Shown: piece by piece, positions 33,929 to 43,014 of the stretch
How positions within the stretch are numbered: the stretch's first letter is position 1
How the letters are laid out: each line of letters opens with the position of its first letter
Program-made: the position numbers and the translations under genes
Source: Gordonia pseudamarae
GTDB taxonomy: Bacteria > Actinomycetota > Actinomycetes > Mycobacteriales > Mycobacteriaceae
Assembly (NCBI RefSeq): GCF_025273675.1
Contig: NZ_CP045809.1
Span: forward strand, 124,001 to 188,000
DNA: 64,000 nucleotides
Direction of reading: 5' to 3'
The notes under the pieces: generated by a model
Told to the model about the DNA's origin: nothing
Databases searched by the model: none
What the model saw: the letters and a program-made list of their open reading frames with translations, nothing else

Positions 33929-35782
33929 ATGGCCGGATTGCGGAGGTCACGATGGAGTGCCGCTCCCGAACCGGAGGAAGCCGACGAGACGGCGAACAGA
34001 CCCGGCGAGAGGGAGACCGGGCCCGCCGACGACCGTCCGGATTCACTCAACGTCCTGACGACCATCCGCCGGTTCTCGCCGCTGCTTGCCGGGGAACGCT
34101 GGAAATTGGCACTGGCGATCGTGCTGTACCTCCTGGAGGTGGGCACCACCGTCATCACGGTCGCCCTATTCGCCCACATCGTCGAGAACGTGCTGGTCGC
34201 CGGGGATCTCGGCGCACTGACCCGGCCGATGCTGATCTGGGTCACGGTGTCACTGTTGGGCGCTGTGTTCTCGTACGTCGGCAACGTGATCGGTGGTGCG
34301 GTAACCGAGAAGGTATTGCTGCGCCTGCGTGACCAGCTGTACGCCCATACTCAGCGGCTGGCTCCGCATACGCGGTCCCGCTTCGGTACCGGCGATCTCA
34401 TCGCACGCCACAGTTCCGACGTCGAGGCCATCGACAGCCTCCTCTCGTCGGGAATCATCTCCGCCGTCGTCGCCGTCGTCAGCCTCGTGATCTATGCCAC
34501 CGCGGCGTTCGTAACACAGTGGGATCTCGCGCTGTTCGCGATTGTCCTGGCACCCTTGTTGTGGGTGATCGCACGATGGTTCGGAGTCGTGGTCAAACGT
34601 GCCTCCCGCCGGGAACGCTATGCCAACGGCAAGATCAGCACCCTCATCCAGGAAGGCCTGACCAACTCGTTGGCGATTCAGGCGGACAACCAGGTCGGTA
34701 GCGACCGGCTGCGCGTGCTGCGGCAATCCCGACGGTGGCGTGATGCCCGAATGGCGGAGATCAAGGCGAACGCCGCCTTCGCCGAGGCGGTCAGTACCGC
34801 CGAGGTGCTCTGCATGATCGCCGTCCTGTTCTTCGGTGCGTGGCAGATCTCCACCGGTCGCGCGAGCATCGGTACGCTCATCGCGCTGACCGGTTATCTC
34901 GGCTATCTCTATCCGCAAATCCAGACGCTCGGCGGGCTGGTCGTGGAAGTCACGTCCGCGACGGCCAGCGCCGAACGCGTCGCGCAGGTGCTCGACGAGC
35001 CCATGGGGATCGTCGACGCCGATGATCCCGCCCTCGACGACCCGACCGTTGTCGCCGACGCCTCCGACGGTGCCGCCGAGGCAATGCTCACCCGGCCGGT
35101 GATGGGTCCCGTCGCGGATATGGCGTCCCTCGTCTTCCGCGATGTGGGCTTCAGTTACCCCGATTCCGAACACCCCGTCCTCGAACACGCGGACCTGACT
35201 ATCAACGATGGTGATTTCGTGTCGGTGCTGGGTGCCAGCGGCGCGGGCAAGAGCACCCTGGCCTACTTGCTGCTGCGCTTCTACGATCCCGACACCGGAG
35301 AAATCCTGTTGAACGGCAGCGATATTCGATCGCTGGGCATACCCACGTTGCGGGCCCATGTGGCGATGCTGCCGCAGCAGGTGGCCCTCTTCGGTGGAAC
35401 GGTCGCCGAGAACATCGCCTACGGCCGTCCCGAGGCCACCGACGACCAGATCCGGCGGGCGGCCGCCTCAGCCGACGCGACCGAGTTCATCGAACGACTG
35501 CCGGGCGGGTTCGACGCCCGGCTGGCCGAACGCGGGACCAACCTCTCCGGCGGGCAGCGACAGCGCATCGCCCTGGCGCGGGCGTTCCTGCGCGACACTC
35601 CGCTGCTGATCTTGGATGAACCGACCACCGGCCTCGACGCCGCCACCACCGCACGTGTCATCGAGCCCATGTGCAGGCTGGCACAGTCCCGTACGACGCT
35701 CCTGATCACCCATGATCCCCACGTCGCGGCACTGGCCGACTACACCGTGGAGGTTGACAGCGGCCGGTTGCGGCGGCGCTGA
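33929..35782 (+). CDS. ABC exporter half-transporter (permease-ATPase fusion)
   Basis: A 617-residue protein with a polar N-terminus of about 45 residues and six membrane helices (about 60-330) in the type IV exporter pattern. The nucleotide-binding domain has Walker A GASGAGKSTLAYLLL, the signature LSGGQRQRIALARAF, Walker B LLILDEPTTGLD and the H-loop THD. Such half-transporters act as dimers; substrate unknown. A stable hairpin follows. It starts at ATG 33929 and stands alone. Confidence 0.9.
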   Translation: MAGLRRSRWSAAPEPEEADETANRPGERETGPADDRPDSLNVLTTIRRFSPLLAGERWKLALAIVLYLLEVGTTVITVALFAHIVENVLVAGDLGALTRPMLIWVTVSLLGAVFSYVGNVIGGAVTEKVLLRLRDQLYAHTQRLAPHTRSRFGTGDLIARHSSDVEAIDSLLSSGIISAVVAVVSLVIYATAAFVTQWDLALFAIVLAPLLWVIARWFGVVVKRASRRERYANGKISTLIQEGLTNSLAIQADNQVGSDRLRVLRQSRRWRDARMAEIKANAAFAEAVSTAEVLCMIAVLFFGAWQISTGRASIGTLIALTGYLGYLYPQIQTLGGLVVEVTSATASAERVAQVLDEPMGIVDADDPALDDPTVVADASDGAAEAMLTRPVMGPVADMASLVFRDVGFSYPDSEHPVLEHADLTINDGDFVSVLGASGAGKSTLAYLLLRFYDPDTGEILLNGSDIRSLGIPTLRAHVAMLPQQVALFGGTVAENIAYGRPEATDDQIRRAAASADATEFIERLPGGFDARLAERGTNLSGGQRQRIALARAFLRDTPLLILDEPTTGLDAATTARVIEPMCRLAQSRTTLLITHDPHVAALADYTVEVDSGRLRRR

Positions 35783-35817
35783 GCCAGGTCACGGCCATTG
35801 TCGCCCGGACATGACGA

Positions 35818-35849
35818 CGAGTCCCCGTCGCTGCTGCGACGGGGACTCG
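35818..35849 (+). terminator. Terminator hairpin after the ABC transporter
   Basis: CGAGTCCCCGTCGC, a 4-bp loop, then GCGACGGGGACTCG: a perfect 14-bp stem 36 bp past the stop codon. The U-tract is poor. Confidence 0.75.
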
Positions 35850-35875
35850 AAACCATCGATTTCCGGTTGCCGGGG

Positions 35876-36046
35876 TCAGCTACCCCAGGGGAACGACCAC
35901 GGGCGTGGCCTGCGGGGCTGCGGAAACGGTGCGATCGGCGTGCGACGCACGGGAGGGCCGACAGGGCCACGACCAGGGGCAGGGCCGACAGGGCCACGTG
36001 GTCCGGGACGCCCGCCGGGTCCGCCGGGTCCGCGAAGTGGAGGCAT
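35876..36046 (-). CDS. Small Gly/Pro/Arg-rich protein
   Basis: A 56-residue frame begins MPPLRGPGGPGGRPGPRGPV and ends PRRPRPWSFPWGS. A good ribosome site (AAGGAG) lies 8 bp before the ATG at 36046. The composition is collagen-like and low in complexity, with no membrane segment. Small proteins of this kind are frequently predicted in actinobacteria and have no known role. It could be a chance frame in GC-rich DNA, but the ribosome site speaks for it. Confidence 0.4.
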   Translation of the reverse strand: MPPLRGPGGPGGRPGPRGPVGPAPGRGPVGPPVRRTPIAPFPQPRRPRPWSFPWGS

Positions 36047-36656
36047 GGCATTTCTCCTTCGTCCGGTGACACCGTCAGATGACGTCATCACAACTGAAAG
36101 CGCCGATGAGTATCGGTACTGAGAAGGACGGTATCCCCGGAATCAAAGGTACTTCAAGCATCGACCGGCCCGAATGGCGTCAGCTGCCGATTCGGGCGGA
36201 ATATCCGGACTATCCGCCGCACGGAATCTTCAAATAAAATCCCGCTGATCTGTGATTCTGTCGGTTTGCTGTGAATACCGCGGCGAAGCTGCTGACTTAC
36301 TGTGAATCTATGCCGAGTGCTCCACATCGTGTTGCGGACAGATAGGAGCGCGGCCCCGCGGTCGAGATCGCAGAGCCGCGCTCATGTTGCAGCGATCGGA
36401 GTCCGATCACATCATGAACGAATCGGTCCGGATCACTGTTCGTGTCGTCGGCGCAGAAACTGGCCACCGCGACGAAGATCCTGTCCCAACTACTCGGGCC
36501 CGATGCGGACGTCGATGACGTGTGCACCCGTATGACGATCGTGATCTGGGTCGGCATCGGCGTGATCTGCCTGATCGTCGGCGTGAGCGATGTTGCGTGG
36601 CGGCGGAGGCGTTGCCGGGGGAGCAATACCGCTCATCGCTGATCGTCATTGGTTAT
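36047..36656. other. Intergenic stretch, one weak small ORF
   Basis: About 600 bp with lower coding character. The only candidate is a 66-residue frame from a GTG at 36442 to 36642 (+) with one hydrophobic helix (TIVIWVGIGVICLIVGV) and an arginine-rich end. It lacks a ribosome site and is not counted as a gene. The segment 36190-36300 is AT-rich and may hold promoters. Confidence 0.35.
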
Positions 36657-38210
36657 TCATGCGGAACGCTTGGCCGCCAGTGCTTTCGACCGCTGTGCGA
36701 TCCACGACCGCAGATCCGCCACCGCCGAGTCACGATCGCTCTCGGACAGTTTGGCGGTGATCGGCACACGATCAGCCACCTCGGTCAGGATCGAGTCGGC
36801 CATCCCGTCCCGGTAGATCTGCTCGTAGAGCTTCCAGTAGGTTTCCTCGTAGGTGGCCTTGAACGCGGTCGAGGCCAGGAATCGGGTCTTGAGCGGATTC
36901 TGTGTGTCCCGCATCGCACCGCCCGGACCGGCGCCCTGTCCCTGCGGTGCGCCGGCGCGCGTGTCGGTCTGGGCGTCCGTAGTCTGCGCCTTTTCCTGCT
37001 GCTGCCGGTTGCCTCCACCGGGGCCGATCGAGGTCTTGTCGAACGGACCCGCGTTGACGTCTCCGTTCATGGCCAGGTTCAGATCCCAGGAGATGACGGT
37101 GAACTTCTTGGTCGCGAGGTCGTACCAGAGGTAGTAGTTCTGTCCGGGCCCGCTCATGTCGTCACCGTTACCCAGCAGATTCTGCGTGGCGACGTACTTC
37201 GTGAGGGAGTCGACGTCCACCCGCTGCGCAAGGTCGGAATCGAATTCCTCGTCGTCGGCCCGGTCGAGCCAACGTGCCAGGTTGATGATGGGCTGCAGAT
37301 TTCCCGCATCACTAGAGTTGATCTGCGTGAACTGTTCAGAGTAGTCGGACTGATCATCACCCACATACGTCAGCCGAGAGTTGGCGTCGGCCTTGTACAG
37401 GTACCCATTCGACTCGAACAAGCTGTCGGCGTATGCCTCATCAGGATGTTCCAGGATCAATTTCGAGGCCGTCTCACTGCCGTTGATCCGGTAGGTCACG
37501 TACGAGTAGCGCTGTGTGGGCTGATCGGTCCGAGCGGTCACCGACAACGCGGTGGCCTCATTCAGCACCGGGGTGCCAGGTCGGACCGAGAGTTCTGTCA
37601 TACCCTGGTAGGCGCGTCCGTCGTAGTACTCGTTGAAGCTCAACAGCAACGGGAGCGACGTCGGATCGTCTTTCGACACCTGTGGCATGGTCCTGCGCAT
37701 CCGCTCCAACTGGGCGGTGTTCGGTGCACCGTCCGCTTGACCCGCGTCCGGCGGACCCGCGTCCCCCTTGTCGCCCCCGGGCCGGAATCCGTTGCCACGA
37801 AGTCCCATCAGTGTGGAGTTGCCTTTGAGGCGGACTGCTACGTCGTTGATGAACGTGCCGTCGATGACCACATCCGCGGCAACCCAATCCTTATCGCCGT
37901 TCTTCTCGTACGAATCGAGCAGATCCCGATATTCGGCATCGGGAATGTCTATTGTCAGACGGTGTTCGCTGGAGGTGTCGAACAAGTCGACCGTGCCGGC
38001 GATGTTGGTCGTGATCTCGGAGGCAATGGTCGATTCATCGCCGGTGATGATCGGACTGATCTTCCAGCCGCCGGCGACCGTGGCCGACAGCGCGACGAAC
38101 GCGGCCAGGATGACAGGGATCTTCCAGTGCTGGCGAACCGATTTCGGTATCCGATGGCGCAGCCGGGAGCGCGGAGGCCGGTTCGGCGACGGTTGTTCGG
38201 CGTGCTCCAT
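36657..38210 (-). CDS. CotH-type protein kinase family protein, membrane-anchored
   Basis: A 517-residue protein with a basic cytoplasmic tail, one membrane helix (about 30-50) and an extracellular CotH-like domain. Characteristic parts are RLTIDIPDAEYRDLL, AVRLKGNSTLMG, ILEHPDEAYADSLFESNGYL and the metal-binding KKFTVISWDLNLAMNG. CotH-family kinases phosphorylate extracytoplasmic proteins (Bacillus CotB/CotG); the target here is unknown. A Gly/Gln-rich insert (GPGGGNRQQQEKAQTTD) interrupts the end of the domain. It is the last gene of a three-gene unit with a DUF4956 and a VTC-domain protein, 4 bp after the former. Confidence 0.85.
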   Translation of the reverse strand: MEHAEQPSPNRPPRSRLRHRIPKSVRQHWKIPVILAAFVALSATVAGGWKISPIITGDESTIASEITTNIAGTVDLFDTSSEHRLTIDIPDAEYRDLLDSYEKNGDKDWVAADVVIDGTFINDVAVRLKGNSTLMGLRGNGFRPGGDKGDAGPPDAGQADGAPNTAQLERMRRTMPQVSKDDPTSLPLLLSFNEYYDGRAYQGMTELSVRPGTPVLNEATALSVTARTDQPTQRYSYVTYRINGSETASKLILEHPDEAYADSLFESNGYLYKADANSRLTYVGDDQSDYSEQFTQINSSDAGNLQPIINLARWLDRADDEEFDSDLAQRVDVDSLTKYVATQNLLGNGDDMSGPGQNYYLWYDLATKKFTVISWDLNLAMNGDVNAGPFDKTSIGPGGGNRQQQEKAQTTDAQTDTRAGAPQGQGAGPGGAMRDTQNPLKTRFLASTAFKATYEETYWKLYEQIYRDGMADSILTEVADRVPITAKLSESDRDSAVADLRSWIAQRSKALAAKRSA

Positions 38211-38214
38211 CGCG

Positions 38215-38892
38215 TCAGATGTCGGTCTGGTCGTATCCGGTCAGAACCGTGACCCGTTGGCCCGTATTGACCCCGCTGAGCGCCGCGATGAGTTCGCCGG
38301 GCTTCTTTCCCTTCTTGAGCTGGGCGGTGTAGTACAACTCGGACAACGCCCCGGAGCGGACCGACTCGGTGGACACCAGCTCGTACTCCTTGCAGTTCTC
38401 GATCATCACGTCCTCGACCCGTGCGGTGTACTCGGGCTCCGGTGGCACCTGTACCTTGACCACCTGTCGCTGGACATCGAGCTTGAACCAGTTGAACTTG
38501 CTCATGAGTACCAGCACGAGGCAGATCGCGACAGTCGCCGCGATGGCGAGAACGTAGAAGCGTGTGCCGGTTGTCATACCGATCGCCATCACGAGGAAGA
38601 TGAACCCGACATCGCGAGTTTCCTTGACGGCGTTACGGAATCGGATGACCGACAGTGCACCGACCAGGGCGAAGGCACGCGCGATGTTCGAGCCGACCAC
38701 CAGCATGATCAACGAGACGACCATGCCGCACAGCACCAACGTCTGTACATAGGACTGGCTGTACGAGACATTCTTGTGAGTGGCCCGATAGACCCAACCG
38801 ATGATCGCCGAGAGCACGAACGACAGGGACAGCGAGGCGATGATGTCGAAGGTGGTGAATGTGCCGCTCAGGTCTTGGATATCGAAGTTCAT
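38215..38892 (-). CDS. DUF4956 membrane protein
   Basis: A 225-residue protein with four hydrophobic helices in the first 150 residues (LSLSFVLSAIIGWVY, TLVLCGMVVSLIMLVVG, VGFIFLVMAIGMTTG, FYVLAIAATVAICLVLVLM) and a soluble C-terminal domain. The ARAFALVGALSVIRFRN motif is the DUF4956 signature. The family is found beside VTC and CotH genes in many bacteria, implying a joint role in an envelope or polyphosphate-linked process. ATG at 38892. Confidence 0.85.
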   Translation of the reverse strand: MNFDIQDLSGTFTTFDIIASLSLSFVLSAIIGWVYRATHKNVSYSQSYVQTLVLCGMVVSLIMLVVGSNIARAFALVGALSVIRFRNAVKETRDVGFIFLVMAIGMTTGTRFYVLAIAATVAICLVLVLMSKFNWFKLDVQRQVVKVQVPPEPEYTARVEDVMIENCKEYELVSTESVRSGALSELYYTAQLKKGKKPGELIAALSGVNTGQRVTVLTGYDQTDI

Positions 38893-38942
38893 GGGCCTTC
38901 TTTCATTATCGGCTTTCTTTTATTGTCGTGGACGGCCTTACG

Positions 38943-38976
38943 CCCCGGGTGCCGGACTACCCGTTGGCACCCGGGG
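38943..38976 (-). terminator. Hairpin after the VTC gene
   Basis: CCCCGGGTGCC and GGCACCCGGGG, 12-bp loop, lie just past the VTC-domain stop codon. Since the next gene of the unit follows within 55 bp, it may attenuate rather than fully terminate. Confidence 0.5.
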
Positions 38977-38979
38977 TCG

Positions 38980-39924
38980 CTATGTCGTGGTTGAGGTGGT
39001 GCCGGACGTGGTCGACAGATCGCGGTGGGAACTCAGCAGATCGGTCGGCACATAGTCATATCCCTCGGGCGGCACGATGAGTTCGGGTGCTCCGAGCCGG
39101 GATCGCGGAGCAAGGCCGAACGCCTGCACCGACTGGCAGTACTTGGACACCCGGATAACGGACATGTCCATCCGTGCGGTGAGGTCGGTGACCCAGTACG
39201 GGACGCGCTCATTTGCCTTGACCTCGACGATCGCCAGTTTGGGAGGGATCGTGAAGCGATTCTCCGCGGGTGCGCCGAAGTAGAAGTCACGGTCGCGGCC
39301 GTGGACCTTGTGGTCGATGGTCACCCGGAGACCCAGGTCGGCGTCCCGGCCGACGAATGCCTCGCGGAGGTAGCCGGTGGTGACCGTCGGTCGCAGGTCG
39401 AGATTGCCGATCAGCGTCGTGACCTCCTCGACGAACGGACGCTGCGACGGATCGCAGTCGATGGGTTCGCGATCGTCCAGCCATCGACGGGCGATGCCGT
39501 AGGGCATCGCGGTCCGACGCTTCTGCGTGACGCGGTTCACCCGCTGCTTGATCTCGATCTGAACCGGGGTCTCCTCGGTACAGTCGGCAGGATCTCCGTA
39601 GAGGCGGATCCGGAGCTTCCGGCGGAACTTGAGACCTTCGATCTTCTCCCAGTAGAAGCGCAGATCCGGCGTGTCGTAGTAGAGCGACGTAACGGGGTAT
39701 CCACCGATGGGCGAATATGGGTCGGAGTTCATTCGCGCCGTGAGTTCGCTCCTCAACTCCGGCACGCGAAGCTCGTCGACGAAGTACTTGATCTCGTAGC
39801 GGTTGAAGGCATGCAGTTTGCTCGCGGTCTGCTGATATCCGGCTGGACGCGCCGGGACGGGTGAGTCTTCGGCCTGCGTCGTCGAAGGCTCGTCAGTTCG
39901 CGCGAACCAGTCCCTCACACCCAT
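38980..39924 (-). CDS. VTC-domain protein (polyphosphate polymerase-like)
   Basis: A 314-residue protein with the triphosphate-tunnel fold of yeast VTC4: NRYEIKYFVDELRVPEL, YYDTPDLRFYWEKIEGLKFR and RRKLRIRLYG supply the basic tunnel residues, VQIEIKQRVNR and LAIVEVKANERVPYW the acidic strands. Eukaryotic homologues make polyphosphate; bacterial ones are linked to DUF4956 and CotH genes. First gene of the operon, ATG 39924. Confidence 0.85.
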   Translation of the reverse strand: MGVRDWFARTDEPSTTQAEDSPVPARPAGYQQTASKLHAFNRYEIKYFVDELRVPELRSELTARMNSDPYSPIGGYPVTSLYYDTPDLRFYWEKIEGLKFRRKLRIRLYGDPADCTEETPVQIEIKQRVNRVTQKRRTAMPYGIARRWLDDREPIDCDPSQRPFVEEVTTLIGNLDLRPTVTTGYLREAFVGRDADLGLRVTIDHKVHGRDRDFYFGAPAENRFTIPPKLAIVEVKANERVPYWVTDLTARMDMSVIRVSKYCQSVQAFGLAPRSRLGAPELIVPPEGYDYVPTDLLSSHRDLSTTSGTTSTTT

Positions 39925-40023
39925 ACATACCTCTCTCGTCGTGGCCGGATGAACACCACATCACGACGATCAGTACAGATGGTGAACATTCGGTGACTGT
40001 CTGGGGAGGCTTGGAGTTTGCTG

Positions 40024-41496
40024 TCAGCCCAAGGGGAGGGTGACCCTGAACGTCGCGCCTCGATCGGTGTCGAGCAACTCCACCCGGCCGCGGTGCGCGG
40101 TGAGGATCGCCGCCACGATGGACAGTCCGAGCCCGGATCCGACACCACGCTCACGAGACTCGTCGGCCTGGTAGAAGCGTTCGAACACGTGCGCCGATTT
40201 TTCCGGCGGAATACCCGGGCCGTCGTCGATGACGTAGACGTTCACGCCATCCTCGGCGGAACCGGCCGCTCCGGCTACTGCCCTGGCCGGCAGCGCCGCA
40301 CGCTCGTCGGGAGATCGGTGCGGCTCCGCGATCACTATGCGAACGGAACCATTCGTGTGGACCAGCGCGTTCCCGATCAGGTTGCCGAACACCCTCCGCA
40401 AGGCGCGGTCGTCACCACGCACGATCACGGGCGTCTCGGCGCCGGTGACCGTGACGTCACGAGTCGGCGCCCCCGATCTCGCCTCGTCGGCTGTGTCGCG
40501 GACGAGTTGTGCGATGTCCACGTCGACAGTGCGGAGTGCGGGCCGTTCGTCGTATTCGGCCAGCTCCACCAGATCGTCGACCAACCTGCCCATACGCTGC
40601 GCAGCCGTTTCGATTCGCGCGACGATCTCGCGGCGCGTCGCTTCATCGCCGGGCCCGTGGCGATACAGTTCGGCGTATCCGCGGATCGCCGTCAAGGGTG
40701 TCCGTAAATCGTGCGAGGCATCAGCGATGAAAGTACGCATCCGTTGTTCGGAGCCGGCCAGTTGCTGCATCACGTCGGCCAGGCGATCGAGCATCGTGTT
40801 GAATGCCTCGCCGAGGCGAGTCACCTCGGTGTGACCGTCGACGCTCACCCGCCGTTCCAGATCGCCGTCCGCGATGGACGTCGCAGCGATCTCGATACTC
40901 GTCAGGGGGCGCAAGCCTATTCGCACCACGACAATGGCGACCATGGTCATCACCAGAAGGAGAATGGCTCCGGCGATGAGCTCGATTGATCGCAGCCACG
41001 CGACGGTGCCGTCGACGGTCTCCATGGAGATGGCCACTGCCGCGGTCTCCGATGAGTTCTCGGCGGCAGCTCCCGTACGCACGAATGTGCGCACGCGCCA
41101 GCGTACGTCGGACTTCTCGTCAGGAGCCGTGAACGGCTTCGGCCCCCGCGTGCGCACGGCCTCGGTGTTCATGTCCGGCAGATGGGGGTAGGTGCTCTTC
41201 CCGACGGGAGCACCCAGTCGGATCATCGGTCTGCCGTCACCGTCGAAGTACATCAGCCGGAACTCCGAGGGCGCTTGGTCCGCCTCCGGCAGCGACTTCG
41301 GTGGTGGCTGACTTGTGCCGCTGATGTCGGTGGCTATCACGTCGAGTTGCCCATCGAGCCGAACCTCCTGGAGCCTCTCGAGCACGAGTGTGCTGATAGC
41401 CCCGAAGATCACGAACCCCACGACGGTGACCACCATGAGCGCGGCGACCAATCGGCCTCTGATACTCCATTTTGCCGGTCTCCGAATCGCTTTCAC
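40024..41496 (-). CDS. Two-component sensor histidine kinase
   Basis: A 490-residue kinase from GTG 41496, which overlaps the stop of the response regulator (GTGA). It has two membrane helices (about 15-38 and 185-207) around an extracellular sensor, a HAMP domain, the H-box ASHDLRTPLTAIRGYAEL, N-box VFGNLIGNALVHT, and G-boxes DDGPGIP and GSGLGLSI. It is typical of actinobacterial OmpR-paired kinases. Upstream open frame to 41640 lies inside the regulator gene. The signal is unknown; neighbours suggest envelope control. Confidence 0.92.
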   Translation of the reverse strand: MKAIRRPAKWSIRGRLVAALMVVTVVGFVIFGAISTLVLERLQEVRLDGQLDVIATDISGTSQPPPKSLPEADQAPSEFRLMYFDGDGRPMIRLGAPVGKSTYPHLPDMNTEAVRTRGPKPFTAPDEKSDVRWRVRTFVRTGAAAENSSETAAVAISMETVDGTVAWLRSIELIAGAILLLVMTMVAIVVVRIGLRPLTSIEIAATSIADGDLERRVSVDGHTEVTRLGEAFNTMLDRLADVMQQLAGSEQRMRTFIADASHDLRTPLTAIRGYAELYRHGPGDEATRREIVARIETAAQRMGRLVDDLVELAEYDERPALRTVDVDIAQLVRDTADEARSGAPTRDVTVTGAETPVIVRGDDRALRRVFGNLIGNALVHTNGSVRIVIAEPHRSPDERAALPARAVAGAAGSAEDGVNVYVIDDGPGIPPEKSAHVFERFYQADESRERGVGSGLGLSIVAAILTAHRGRVELLDTDRGATFRVTLPLG

Positions 41497-42206
41497 GTTC
41501 GCGGAGGCTCGCTGCGGATCGTGTAGCCGATTCCACGGACGGTCTGGATGAGAGGGGTCCGGCCATCGTCGATCTTGCGCCGGAGTTGACTGACGAAAGT
41601 CTGGACCACTCGTTCGTTTTGTCCCTCGCCGTATCCCCATACGTGCTCGAAGATCTGGTTCTTGCTCATCACCTTCTCCGCATTCCGGAGCAGGTAGTCG
41701 AGAACATTGAACTCGGTGGCCGACAGCCGTATCTCGTCTCCACCGCGAAACACCCGATGAGCGTCGAGGTCGACCTCGAGGTCGCGATAGACGAGTCGCG
41801 AACTCCCGGTGTCCTCGCCGCGCGTCCGCCGCAGGATCGCACGAATGCGCAAGACGATCTCAGCGATACTGAAGGGCTTCACGACAAAGTCGTCCCCACC
41901 GGACTCGAGCCCATCGATGCGGTCCTGCTGGGTACCGCGAGCGGTCAGGAACAGGATGGGGACATCGTCGCCGCGGGAGCGCAGTGTTCTTGCCACGGCG
42001 AACCCGTCGAGATCGGGCAGCATGACATCCAGCACGATGAGGTCGGGATCGGTGCTGATCGCGACGCCCAGCGCGGTCTTGCCGTCAGCCGCTTCGAGAA
42101 CCTCGAACCCGCTCATCCGCAACGACATGCACAGCAGGTTGCGAATGGACTGTTCGTCGTCGACGACAAGGATCGTTGGCAATGCCTGGGCCGGGTTCTG
42201 ACGCAC
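41493..42206 (-). CDS. OmpR-family response regulator
   Basis: A protein of about 237 residues from a GTG at 42206; a longer frame to 42281 is possible and the start is unresolved. The receiver has TILVVDDEQSIRNLL, the phospho-acceptor LIVLDVMLPDLDGF and a Lys in FVVKPFS. The C-terminal winged helix ends FVSQLRRKIDDG and VRGIGYTIR. It is translated together with the histidine kinase and is divergent to the porin gene at 42376, a possible target. Confidence 0.92.
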   Translation of the reverse strand: MRQNPAQALPTILVVDDEQSIRNLLCMSLRMSGFEVLEAADGKTALGVAISTDPDLIVLDVMLPDLDGFAVARTLRSRGDDVPILFLTARGTQQDRIDGLESGGDDFVVKPFSIAEIVLRIRAILRRTRGEDTGSSRLVYRDLEVDLDAHRVFRGGDEIRLSATEFNVLDYLLRNAEKVMSKNQIFEHVWGYGEGQNERVVQTFVSQLRRKIDDGRTPLIQTVRGIGYTIRSEPPRT

Positions 42207-42375
42207 ACGCCGAGGATAGGCCCTGATGAGCGCGGTACCGGCCTCCCCGGGAGTTGCGGGAGGTCTGCACAGCGAACTCACAGATTCACCATCAGTTCAC
42301 CAGAGTTTCGCCTGGTGTCGTGGATGCATTCATGTAGCAACGCGGGTGTGGCCCGCCGACGAAGGACTGACTGCA

Positions 42376-42984
42376 TTGTTCGATGATCGATCAAGCCTCG
42401 GGCTCTCCGGAAAATGCGTCCTTGCCGCGACGATCGTGGGTGTGGCCGCGACGAGTCTGCTGGCGATGTCGCGTCCTGCGTCTGCGAACGCCGACACGAC
42501 GGTGCGGCTGCCCGGCGGCTGGCGAAGCGAAAACGGCTACACCATCAAGCGGAGCAACGAACGGGCCGTGATCTCGCCGGCCCTCAATGCGAACGGCACC
42601 GGACGGACCGCCTGGGTGAGTGGGGTCGTCTCCGGCACCGCACCCAAGGGCGTAGACGCCGAGTTGGAGGTCGGCTACATCGTCGGTTGCCAGGTCGACA
42701 TCTCCGGCTTGGCGGGAAGTCTCGGCGGTGAGCTGACACTCGATTCGTCGGCGTTGTCCGCAGGACTGTCGATCCCGTTGAAGGTCGGTGAGGTCAAGTA
42801 CAGCAGGGTGACCGATATCGATCTCGTCGATGGCCGCGCCAGCATCCGGTACGCGAGTCAAGGGCTCGAGATCACCGGATGCGGGGGCTACGCGCAGGCC
42901 CGATCCGTCACCAAGATCGAAACAGGCGAGGGCGCGCACCGATACGTGGGCTGGCTCTATGGCCGACCCTTCAGTCTCGGCTGA
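42376..42984 (+). CDS. MspA-family porin
   Basis: A 202-residue precursor. The signal peptide is GLSGKCVLAATIVGVAATSL through MSRPASANA, cut near ANA-DT. The mature part TTVRLPGGWRSENGYTIKRS, EVGYIVGCQVDIS and the end YVGWLYGRPFSLG match MspA porins, octameric channels of the mycolic-acid outer membrane. I chose a TTG start at 42376 because GAAGGA lies 9 bp before it; the frame stays open to 42226. A second copy follows 30 bp later. Confidence 0.85.
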   Translation: MFDDRSSLGLSGKCVLAATIVGVAATSLLAMSRPASANADTTVRLPGGWRSENGYTIKRSNERAVISPALNANGTGRTAWVSGVVSGTAPKGVDAELEVGYIVGCQVDISGLAGSLGGELTLDSSALSAGLSIPLKVGEVKYSRVTDIDLVDGRASIRYASQGLEITGCGGYAQARSVTKIETGEGAHRYVGWLYGRPFSLG

Positions 42985-43014
42985 TCCCCGCCACCGTCTA
43001 CATTAGGGCACAAA

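Noticed and set aside
36522..38252. 576-residue plus-strand frame
   Set aside because: Antisense to the CotH gene; the minus strand carries the conserved kinase motifs.
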